Shown: one piece after another, positions 7,937 through 12,258 of the stretch
Layout of the letters: every line of letters starts with the position of its first letter
Position numbering within the stretch: position 1 is the stretch's first letter
Source of the DNA: CAMCXT01 sp046302715
GTDB taxonomy: Bacteria > Bacteroidota > Bacteroidia > M30B66
Direction: 5' to 3'
NCBI GenBank assembly: GCA_046302715.1
Contig: JBKCHQ010000230.1
Coordinates: forward strand, 1-12,258
Length of the DNA stretch: 12,258 nucleotides
The notes under the pieces: model-generated
Told to the model about the DNA's origin: nothing
The model's input: only the letters and a program-made list of their open reading frames with translations
The model's database searches: none
Translations under genes and position numbers: made by a program

Positions 7937-8497
7937 ATGAAATCAGCATTTTTGAATTTTTCGGCGGGTGTCCTTATCCTGTTTATGCTTCACTTGCCTC
8001 TTTGGGCTCAAACATCCGATAAGCAGGTTACCTCTATAAAAAAAGACGACCGTCCAAGTCCACCGGCTGAAGCCAAAGGCGCCATCGGCGATTTATCGGT
8101 AAAAATTAACTATTGCCAGCCGGGCGTTAAGGGCCGAAAAATTTGGGGCGAATTGGTGCCCTACGGCAAAGTATGGCGTACAGGCGCCAATGAAGCCACT
8201 ACTATCGAGTTAAGCAGAGATTGTAAGGTGGAAGGGAAAATGCTAAAAGCAGGTAAATATGCGCTGTTTACTATTCCGAGCGAAAAAGAATGGACGATAA
8301 TTTTCAATTCCGTGCCCGATCAGTGGGGAGCCTATAAATACGATGAAGCTAAAGACGCCTTACGCATCTCGGTGCAGCCTAAAGCATCAACACAGTTTTC
8401 GGAGCGTTTAACGTTTCAAGTTTCTGGCGATAATTCAGGCGAGGGCGGGATTAGTCTTATGTGGGAGAATGTGAAGATCAATTGGTCTATGCGTTAG
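7937..8497 (+). CDS. DUF2911 exported protein
   Basis: The 186-residue product has a Sec signal peptide (about 1-24, ending LPLWAQ). A DUF2911 domain fills the rest: 'RPSPPAEAKG', 'VKINYCQPGVKGRKIWGELVPYGKVWRTGANEAT' in part (about 56-88), 'AGKYALFTIPSEKEWTIIFN' and a terminal 'LMWENVKINW'. DUF2911 proteins are common exported proteins in Bacteroidota with no assigned biochemical role. The gene lies 58 bases after ctlX. A near-match to the -7 element (TACATTTA, 7910-7917) lies 19 bases before the ATG, but no -33 partner is evident, so it may be either the third gene of the operon or separately expressed. It is convergent with HAAO, with only 11 bases between the stops. Confidence 0.85.
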   Translation: MKSAFLNFSAGVLILFMLHLPLWAQTSDKQVTSIKKDDRPSPPAEAKGAIGDLSVKINYCQPGVKGRKIWGELVPYGKVWRTGANEATTIELSRDCKVEGKMLKAGKYALFTIPSEKEWTIIFNSVPDQWGAYKYDEAKDALRISVQPKASTQFSERLTFQVSGDNSGEGGISLMWENVKINWSMR

Positions 8498-8508
8498 GAG
8501 CAACAAGA

Positions 8509-9033
8509 TTATAGCTTTAAGGGAGCTTGCATTATAGTTCCGCAGTTTTTACATGTTCTGCGATTTTCAGACTCGTAAAAGGCATTCATTACGGGGGGGA
8601 GATTTTTAACGATATCAGAAACATGCAGATGTTCTTCGTGCAATTTTTCTCCGCAGTTCTCGCAAAACCACATAAAGGCATCAAGTACATTTTGTGGGCG
8701 TGTAAGTTCTATAACTAAACCTACTGTTTGGGCAGGACGTTGAGGCGAGTGGGGTGTTTTACCGGGAAGCATAAAAATTTCACCTTCGCAAATAGGTACG
8801 TCAACAGGCTTTCCATCTTCGATAATTCGAAGCGTCATGTCGCCTTCCAATTGATAGTAGAATTCTTCGGTTTCGTTGTAATGATAATCTTTTCGGTTAT
8901 TGGGACCACCAACTACCATTACGATAATATCTTCGGATGCATTATAAACCGATTGATTGCCTACGGGAGGTTTGAGCAGGTGACGGTTTTCGTCAATCCA
9001 CTTTTTAAAATTAAATGGGCGTTGGATAGGCAT
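8509..9033 (-). CDS. nbaC: 3-hydroxyanthranilate 3,4-dioxygenase
   Basis: The 174-residue product matches the bacterial HAAO length and motif numbering closely. It is a single cupin with iron ligands His51, Glu57 (HYNETEE) and His95 (KTPHSP), plus substrate-binding Arg47 and Arg99 and Glu109. A C-terminal rubredoxin-like second metal site is present: C124-x-x-C127 and C161-x-x-C164. The enzyme opens the ring of 3-hydroxyanthranilate to 2-amino-3-carboxymuconate semialdehyde. That product cyclises to quinolinate for de novo NAD synthesis or is degraded further in the kynurenine pathway. No other kynurenine genes (kynA, kynB, kmo, kynU) are in the window. It is transcribed divergently from the SDR gene, with 39 bases between the two start codons. 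Its 3' end lies 11 bases from the DUF2911 stop. The eukaryote-style symbol would be haao. Confidence 0.95.
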   Translation of the reverse strand: MPIQRPFNFKKWIDENRHLLKPPVGNQSVYNASEDIIVMVVGGPNNRKDYHYNETEEFYYQLEGDMTLRIIEDGKPVDVPICEGEIFMLPGKTPHSPQRPAQTVGLVIELTRPQNVLDAFMWFCENCGEKLHEEHLHVSDIVKNLPPVMNAFYESENRRTCKNCGTIMQAPLKL

Positions 9034-9039
9034 AAGCTG

Positions 9040-9047
9040 TAAATTTG
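9040..9047 (+). promoter_or_regulatory. Candidate -7 element for the SDR gene
   Basis: TAAATTTG exactly matches TAnnTTTG 25 bases before the ATG at 9073, within the 39-base divergent gap shared with HAAO. A correctly spaced -33 TTTG is not obvious (the nearest TTG is 9022-9024, 15 bases away), so confidence is limited. Confidence 0.3.
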
Positions 9048-9072
9048 GAGCAATTTAGATAAAAACACCCAT

Positions 9073-9861
9073 ATGGAATACGATTTAACGGGCCGCACGG
9101 CATTGGTTTGTGGAAGTACGCAAGGTATCGGATTAGCCTCAGCACGCGAACTTGCCCGTTGCGGTGCACGGGTTATATTGTTATCGCGTAATGCTGAGAA
9201 ATTGAAGGAAGTATGTCAATCACTAACTGCCGATTTTCCAAGAGACCACCAATTTCGAGTAGTTGATTTTTCGGATTGGCAACAGGTCGAGAATACGGCT
9301 AATGAATTGGTCCGTGAACGTGTTACCGTTCATATATTGGTTAACAATAGTGGTGGACCAGCGGCTGGGCCTGCAGCAAATGCGCTTCCTGAAGAATTTA
9401 TTGCCGCTTTTACTCAGCATTTGGTGTGCAGTCATGTATTAATGCAGGCTTTTTTACCGGGAATGAAAGCAGCAGGTTTCGGCAGAATTATAAATATCAT
9501 CTCAACATCGGTTAAGCAGCCCCTTGCTGGACTTGGGGTTTCGAATACCGTGCGCGCCGCTGTTGGCAACTGGTCGAAAACGCTCGCTACCGAGTTGGGG
9601 CCATATGGCATTACGGTTAATAATGTATTACCAGGAGCCACGTTAACGGGGCGTTTAGAGCAGATAATAAAAAACAAGGCGCAAAAATCGGGTAGGACTG
9701 AGGATGAGATTACCGCTGAAATGTTGCATGAGATACCGTCAGGACGTTTCGCAAAGCCAGAAGAAACAGCGGCTGCAGTTGCCTTCTTGGCATCCAATAA
9801 TGCCTCTTATATCAATGGAATTAATTTACCGGTTGATGGTGGGCGCACCGGCAATTTGTAG
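9073..9861 (+). CDS. SDR-family protein with a degenerate active site (BKR-like subgroup)
   Basis: The 262-residue product has a full short-chain dehydrogenase Rossmann fold. The nucleotide-binding loop reads CGSTQGIG (13-20), with Cys where Thr is usual. 'LVNNSGGPAAGPA' (89-101) corresponds to NNAG. The active-site strand is 'GRIINIISTSVKQP' (137-150), and the C-terminus is 'ASYINGINLPVDGG'. The catalytic YxxxK is replaced: the aligned stretch 'GVSNTVRAAVGNW' puts Ser157 at the Tyr position and Arg161 at the Lys position. This matches a recognised SDR subgroup resembling beta-ketoacyl-ACP reductase but lacking the standard tetrad. Reductase activity by the usual mechanism is therefore doubtful. 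Divergence from HAAO hints at a role near 3-hydroxyanthranilate or quinolinate metabolism, but that is context only. Confidence 0.85.
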   Translation: MEYDLTGRTALVCGSTQGIGLASARELARCGARVILLSRNAEKLKEVCQSLTADFPRDHQFRVVDFSDWQQVENTANELVRERVTVHILVNNSGGPAAGPAANALPEEFIAAFTQHLVCSHVLMQAFLPGMKAAGFGRIINIISTSVKQPLAGLGVSNTVRAAVGNWSKTLATELGPYGITVNNVLPGATLTGRLEQIIKNKAQKSGRTEDEITAEMLHEIPSGRFAKPEETAAAVAFLASNNASYINGINLPVDGGRTGNL

Positions 9862-10137
9862 GAACAACCAACCTATGAAAGTTGGATCAGTGCTATGAGA
9901 AATGCTGTTTCTAGAATTGTTGATGCCGGGGGCCTCCAACCTCCTCCCCAGCGTTTAAATTACGAATTCTACCTTGAATTACTCGTCTTTAAACGTTTAT
10001 AATCGTTTAAAACGTTTGAAATATTTTTTTTTAGCTCAAAAATGAATTGCTATTAACAATTGGTTTATGAACATCGGTTAATAAGTGCAAGCTGAAATCC
10101 TTGTAAAGGTTATGTAGCGCCAAATTAAAGCGGTGTG
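9862..10137. other. Intergenic region 3' of the SDR gene, no convincing gene
   Basis: A 35-codon frame at 9895-10002 has no recognisable similarity and no supporting signal, so I do not call it. The stretch contains a G/C-rich run at about 9929-9951 (GGGGG...CCTCCCC) that could fold but lacks a following T tract. It also contains the inverted repeat listed at 9988-10011 and a long T run around 10023-10032. It appears to be the upstream region of the RNA unit that follows. Confidence 0.4.
9988..10011. repeat. Inverted repeat TTTAAACG-N8-CGTTTAAA
   Basis: TTTAAACG (9988-9995) and CGTTTAAA (10004-10011) are perfect 8-bp inverted arms separated by 8 bases. A further CGTTT copy follows immediately (10013-10017). 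The arrangement resembles a dimeric regulator's operator. It could equally be an AT-rich hairpin ending SDR transcription, given the T run just downstream at 10023-10032. Confidence 0.4.
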
Positions 10138-10172
10138 GCAATGTGTGTAATTTGTTGATGCAATGTGTGTAA
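10138..10172 (+). repeat. Two 13-bp direct repeats spaced by two helical turns
   Basis: GCAATGTGTGTAA occurs at 10138-10150 and again, identically, at 10160-10172. The start-to-start distance is 22 bp. The pair sits 18 bases upstream of the -33 element of the candidate RNA promoter, a position suited to an activator binding on one face of the helix. Confidence 0.6.
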
Positions 10173-10189
10173 CAAAGCCCTATAAACTC

Positions 10190-10219
10190 TTGTAAATCAA
10201 ATAATAAATTGCACCTTTG
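10190..10219 (+). promoter_or_regulatory. Bacteroidota-type promoter of the candidate RNA gene
   Basis: TTG (10190-10192) and CACCTTTG (10212-10219, one mismatch to TAnnTTTG) are separated by 19 bases, the canonical spacing for the Bacteroidota primary sigma factor. No open reading frame of note follows, so the expected product is an untranslated RNA starting near 10225. Confidence 0.5.
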
Positions 10220-10224
10220 ATAAA

Positions 10225-10617
10225 GCAAAACAATGCGTTAGTTCTTTAAGTGTTGCACCCGAAAGGGGGAGGTGTTGTAAACTCAGGTTTGGCGGTTTAC
10301 CGTTAGACGGCCCGAAAGGGAGAGTTGGTGAATGGGATAATATTTTTCGTGATGCATCTTTGTTTAAAACATTTCAATATCTGCGGCTGAGATGCTTTAG
10401 GTAAAGTGTGTTGGTAACGAGGTGATTTTTACGAAAAACACGGATTGCAATCCGTTCGTTGATGCGGCTTATCTGAGAGGATTTTGTTGCATGATGCGGG
10501 AAGCCTTCATTAGCATTTCAAGCATTTAATATCTAATGTATTTTGCAAGGTTCAAGGGTTACGGCTTTTGAATTTAAAAACGGGATCGTCGGTTATACGT
10601 CGGTCCCGTTTTGCTTT
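10225..10617 (+). ncRNA. Candidate structured non-coding RNA, about 390 nt, unidentified
   Basis: The interval is bounded by a promoter upstream and a strong intrinsic terminator downstream, and contains no credible reading frame on either strand. It is rich in potential helices. Two CCC-GAAA-GGG tetraloop hairpins lie at 10258-10267 and 10311-10320. GTAAAC/GTTTAC pairs 10277-10282 with 10295-10300. GCATCT/AGATGC pairs 10354-10359 with 10390-10395. A perfect 16-bp palindrome ACGGATTGCAATCCGT lies at 10440-10455, flanked by ACGA/TCGT. I looked for RNase P RNA (GAGGAAAGTCC box), tmRNA (tRNA-like ends and tag frame) and SRP RNA signatures and found none. 6S RNA cannot be excluded because it is defined mainly by structure. 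Size and chromosomal setting suit a housekeeping or regulatory RNA. Boundaries are inferred. Confidence 0.5.
10577..10617. terminator. Strong, probably bidirectional intrinsic terminator
   Basis: AAAACGGGATCG (10577-10588) pairs with CGGTCCCGTTTT (10601-10612), one G-T wobble aside, and some further pairing extends inward. On the plus strand TTTTGCTTT follows, ending the RNA unit. On the minus strand the same hairpin ends in TTTTT (10580-10576), which suits the 3' end of the surE / 94-residue gene operon that finishes at 10675. Confidence 0.75.
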
Positions 10618-10674
10618 AAGGCTTGCTTAATTGATAATAGCACCTGCAATCCTTTATTTATACCCTAATAAAAG

Positions 10675-10959
10675 TTATTGATCCTTGAAAAATTTCAAGA
10701 AAATATAAATGGCTGCATAGGCAAAAGTAACCAGCAAGATACCCTTACCGGTTTGCTCGTACTCAGGCTTTTTCATATACCGACTAAAAGGGATAAGGTT
10801 GGCCGCTACTGCAAGCACGAGTACGGTTGCGTCATCAAATCGTGACACCATTACGCCCTCACGTTCCACCTTGGCGAATTCTTGAATGAGGAAATAAATA
10901 ATAACGGGGATAATAGCTCCAATAGAAGCGCCAAATGGTAATGAGTTTTTATTCCACAT
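10675..10959 (-). CDS. Small three-helix membrane protein, function unknown
   Basis: The 94-residue product has three probable membrane segments: about 8-27 (PFGASIGAIIPVIIYFLI), 44-59 (ATVLVLAVAANLIPFS) and 73-90 (GILLVTFAYAAIYIFLKF). Short charged linkers separate them. I do not recognise a named domain. The start codon ATG lies inside the last codons of surE (ENVE-stop), an 11-base overlap, so its translation is likely coupled to surE. Small conserved membrane proteins next to surE are known in Bacteroidota, often ahead of lpxB, but lpxB does not follow here. The gene is followed by the terminator at 10577-10612. Existence is well supported by the overlap and hydropathy; function is unknown. 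Confidence 0.75.
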   Translation of the reverse strand: MWNKNSLPFGASIGAIIPVIIYFLIQEFAKVEREGVMVSRFDDATVLVLAVAANLIPFSRYMKKPEYEQTGKGILLVTFAYAAIYIFLKFFKDQ

Positions 10960-11719
10960 TTTCCATGTTTTTTAATGCGCTTATAGCCGAATGTGCCGTT
11001 AAATCTACCTGACAGGGCACTACTGATACATAATTGTTTTCAAGAGCCCAGATATCGGTATCATGTCCGCTATCATAATTCTTAAATACACCGGTGAGCC
11101 AAAAATAAGGTTTGCCGCTCGGATCTTTACGTTCGTCGAATTCTTCCTCCCAATTAGCCTTTGCCTGTCGGCACACTTTTATACCTTTAATCAGGTCCAG
11201 CGACACGTTGGGGATGTTTACGTTCAAACAGATACCTTCAGGCGCCTTTTCTTCAAGCATCCAGGAAATGATGCGGTGAGCGTAATGTTTTGCGGCAGTA
11301 AAATCGGCATCGATGGAATGATCGGTCAATGAAAAACCGATGGAGGGTATGCCTTCGAGGGCGCCTTCCATAGCAGCGGACATGGTGCCAGAATAGATCA
11401 CATTTATAGAAGCATTGGAACCATGATTGATACCCGAAACCAATAAATCGGGTTTGCGGGTTAATATTTTATTTACTGCCAGTTTAATACAGTCAACCGG
11501 CGTACCGCTGCAGGCAAATTCACGAATACCCTCGCTACGGAACGGATGCACTCTTAATGTTGAATTTATAGTAATGGCGTGGCCCATGGCCGATTGAGGC
11601 TTGTCTGGTGCCACTACCACCACCTCGCCAAATTGACGGGCCACCTCTATTAAATTACGTATGCCAGGCGCTGTTATTCCGTCGTCGTTACATACCAGTA
11701 TTAGCTTTTCGGTACTCAT
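10949..11719 (-). CDS. surE: 5'/3'-nucleotidase SurE
   Basis: The 256-residue product is a full-length SurE. It has the metal-binding 'LVCNDDGITAPG' with Asp12 and Asp13, 'VVVVAPDKPQSAMGHAIT' with Ser43, 'CSGTPVDCIKLAV' (70-82), 'PDLLVSGINHGSN' with Asn98, and 'YSGTMSAAMEG' (109-119). SurE enzymes are divalent-metal nucleoside monophosphate phosphatases, with some activity on short polyphosphate, linked to stationary-phase survival. The ATG at 11719 leaves the usual few residues before the first beta strand. A TAATTTTG element on the minus strand (11747-11740) precedes the start by about 20 bases. The downstream membrane protein gene overlaps its 3' end, so the two form an operon. Confidence 0.95.
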   Translation of the reverse strand: MSTEKLILVCNDDGITAPGIRNLIEVARQFGEVVVVAPDKPQSAMGHAITINSTLRVHPFRSEGIREFACSGTPVDCIKLAVNKILTRKPDLLVSGINHGSNASINVIYSGTMSAAMEGALEGIPSIGFSLTDHSIDADFTAAKHYAHRIISWMLEEKAPEGICLNVNIPNVSLDLIKGIKVCRQAKANWEEEFDERKDPSGKPYFWLTGVFKNYDSGHDTDIWALENNYVSVVPCQVDLTAHSAISALKNMENVE

Positions 11720-11739
11720 AATCTAGTTTTACAAGATTC

Positions 11740-11747
11740 CAAAATTA
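11740..11747 (-). promoter_or_regulatory. Candidate -7 element for surE
   Basis: Read on the minus strand this is TAATTTTG, an exact TAnnTTTG match, about 20 bases from the surE ATG. The nearest -33-like TTG (minus strand, 11773-11771) is 23 bases away, slightly longer than the norm. Confidence 0.4.
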
Positions 11748-11817
11748 ACCTATTGTGCGGTTTTTATGGGCAAGGATTGATAATTTTAAAATTATGGATG
11801 AAAATTTTATGAAGACA

Positions 11818-11847
11818 TTTGTCTGATAAATAATTTTGGTACATTTG
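11818..11847 (+). promoter_or_regulatory. Promoter of the tRNA-Ser/tRNA-Pro unit
   Basis: TTTG at 11818-11821 and TACATTTG at 11840-11847 match both Bacteroidota promoter elements exactly, with an 18-base spacer. The first tRNA begins 10 bases after the -7 box. This is the clearest promoter in the window and a useful reference for the weaker ones. Confidence 0.7.
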
Positions 11848-11856
11848 CAGCCCCAA

Positions 11857-11943
11857 GGTGAGGTGGGTGAGAGGCTGAAACCACCAGTTTGCTAAACTGA
11901 CGTACGGGAAACTGTACCGCGGGTTCGAATCCCGCCCTCACCG
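11857..11943 (+). tRNA. tRNA-Ser(GCU)
   Basis: The 87-nt gene folds as a class II tRNA. The acceptor GGTGAGG pairs with CCTCACC, with discriminator G, as expected for serine. The D stem is GGT/ACC. The anticodon loop TTGCTAA carries GCT at 11891-11893 (codons AGC/AGU). A long variable arm has GTAC/GTAC, and the T arm is GCGGG-TTCGAAT-CCCGC. The 27-43 pair is a C-A mismatch. CCA is not fully encoded: GCACC follows. Confidence 0.95.
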
Positions 11944-11966
11944 CACCAAAGAAGCTTCGTGCTTTT

Positions 11967-12041
11967 CGGGATGTAGCGTAGTCCGGTCATCGCGCCTGGT
12001 TTGGGACCAGGAGGTCGCAAGTTCGAATCTTGCCATCCCGA
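11967..12041 (+). tRNA. tRNA-Pro(UGG)
   Basis: The acceptor CGGGATG pairs with CATCCCG, with discriminator A. The D stem is GCG/CGC. The anticodon stem CCTGG/CCAGG encloses TTTGGGA with anticodon TGG at 12002-12004. The T arm is GCAAG-TTCGAAT-CTTGC. CCA is not encoded. The gene lies 23 bases after tRNA-Ser and is presumably processed from the same transcript. Confidence 0.95.
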
Positions 12042-12046
12042 CATTA

Positions 12047-12090
12047 AAAGCGCCTCAATTTTTAAACTAAAATTGAGGCGCTTTCTTTTT
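12047..12090 (+). terminator. Intrinsic terminator of the tRNA unit
   Basis: AAAGCGCCTCAATTTT (12047-12062) and AAAATTGAGGCGCTTT (12069-12084) are perfect 16-bp inverted arms around a 6-base loop. They are followed by CTTTTT-type sequence to 12090. The hairpin begins 6 bases after tRNA-Pro. Confidence 0.88.
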
Positions 12091-12123
12091 GTATCTGCTA
12101 AAAAAGTAAATTTAGACAATTAA

Positions 12124-12147
12124 GGGATCAAGTCATAAAGTTGTGGG
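12124..12147. mobile_element. Possible terminal inverted repeat of the ISL3-like element
   Basis: GGGATCAAGTCATAAAGTTG followed by TGGG lies immediately outside the transposase stop codon, between it and the tRNA terminator. This is where the right end of an insertion sequence would be. The other end is outside the window, so the repeat and any 8-bp target duplication cannot be verified here. Confidence 0.35.
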
Positions 12148-12258
12148 CTAGGCATATAATTTAGCGAGCCTGTAGAGGAAGAAGTTTACATTTCGAACCC
12201 CTCTGTGTTGAGCTCTAAAGGCTTTGATTTTGGCATTGAAGGATTCTGCTGAAGCATT
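12148..12258 (-). CDS. C-terminal end of an ISL3-like transposase (partial at window edge)
   Basis: The last 36 residues are visible before the stop at 12150-12148: 'NASAESFNAKIKAFRAQHRG' followed by 'VRNVNFFLYRLAKLYA'. The motif N-x-x-x-E-x-F-N-x-K-I-K is the region of the third catalytic acid (Glu) of DDE transposases of the ISL3 type (IS204/IS1001/IS1096/IS1165 domain). The closing 'RGVR.V.FFLYRLAKLYA' is common in Bacteroidota members of this group. The reading frame continues past the window edge, so I cannot say whether the element is intact. It is inserted just beyond the tRNA unit's terminator, a position that spares neighbouring genes. Confidence 0.75.
   Translation of the reverse strand, partial: NASAESFNAKIKAFRAQHRGVRNVNFFLYRLAKLYA

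Noticed and set aside
8527..9042. Plus-strand frames of 63 and 104 codons opposite the HAAO gene
   Set aside because: They are antisense to a gene with complete catalytic and metal-binding motifs and show no domain of their own.
9895..10002. 35-codon frame after the SDR gene (MRNAVSRIVDAGGL...)
   Set aside because: It has no recognisable similarity, no promoter or initiation signal, and overlaps the inverted repeat at 9988. A chance frame is more likely.
10031..10228. 65-codon minus-strand frame over the upstream region of the RNA unit
   Set aside because: Its composition is dominated by the direct repeats and AT-rich DNA, it has no domain, and it would run antisense through the promoter elements.
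10225..10617. RNase P RNA or tmRNA as the identity of the RNA candidate
   Set aside because: The universal RNase P GAGGAAAGTCC box is missing (only an isolated CGGCTTAT-like match occurs), and no tRNA-like ends or tag-peptide frame of tmRNA can be found.
11892..12119. Open frame of 75 codons on the minus strand reading 'GWQDSNLRPPGPKPGAM...GEGGIRTRGT'
   Set aside because: It is antisense to tRNA-Pro and tRNA-Ser. The 'GWQDSNLRPP' and 'GGIRTRGT' peptides are well-known artefacts of translating the complements of tRNA genes, not a protein.
1..12258. CRISPR array or defence system
   Set aside because: No regularly spaced repeat series or cas-like genes are present. The only defence trace is the broken restriction-modification tail at 66-167.

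Overview
The window looks like a chromosomal segment from a free-living member of the Bacteroidota, probably Flavobacteriales-like, though I cannot place it more finely. Four things point there: a large secreted protein with a C-terminal type IX secretion (T9SS) sorting domain and a 'GCMDP..CNYNP' cysteine module; lineage-typical families (DUF2911, DUF3089, CtlX, SOUL); promoter elements of the TTTG / TAnnTTTG type ahead of several genes and the tRNAs; and little sign of Shine-Dalgarno sequences.

Layout. At 1-320 there is decayed sequence holding the C-terminal scrap of a restriction-modification protein (66-167) and a likely promoter. At 321-2050 a SOUL heme-binding-like protein is followed by a DUF3089 lipoprotein hydrolase. 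At 2094-4430 lies a 778-residue secreted protein with an apparently intact lysyl oxidase domain. It keeps the HxHxH copper site and the Lys and Tyr that form the LTQ cofactor, and it ends in a T9SS signal. At 4613-7878 a membrane-anchored Ntn-type penicillin acylase family protein overlaps by one base (TAATG) a CtlX-like citrulline/arginine hydrolase. A DUF2911 exported protein follows (7937-8497). It is convergent with 3-hydroxyanthranilate 3,4-dioxygenase (8509-9033, minus), which is divergent from an SDR whose Tyr/Lys catalytic pair is replaced (9073-9861).

The stretch 9862-10674 has no convincing protein gene. It looks like a complete RNA transcription unit: a 13-bp direct repeat spaced by 22 bp, a Bacteroidota-type promoter at 10190-10219, about 350 nt of hairpin-rich sequence, and a strong, probably bidirectional terminator at 10577-10617. 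I do not recognise it as RNase P RNA, tmRNA, SRP RNA or 6S RNA. It is the best candidate here for something undescribed.

On the minus strand, surE overlaps a small three-helix membrane protein gene. A tRNA-Ser(GCU) and tRNA-Pro(UGG) pair follows on the plus strand with its own promoter and terminator. The window ends inside the C-terminus of an ISL3-like transposase (minus strand).

Functional themes are envelope and secreted oxidation chemistry (lysyl oxidase), amide and amino-acid turnover (acylase plus CtlX), tryptophan/NAD metabolism (HAAO), and housekeeping (surE, tRNAs). Mobile or defence remnants sit at the two ends.
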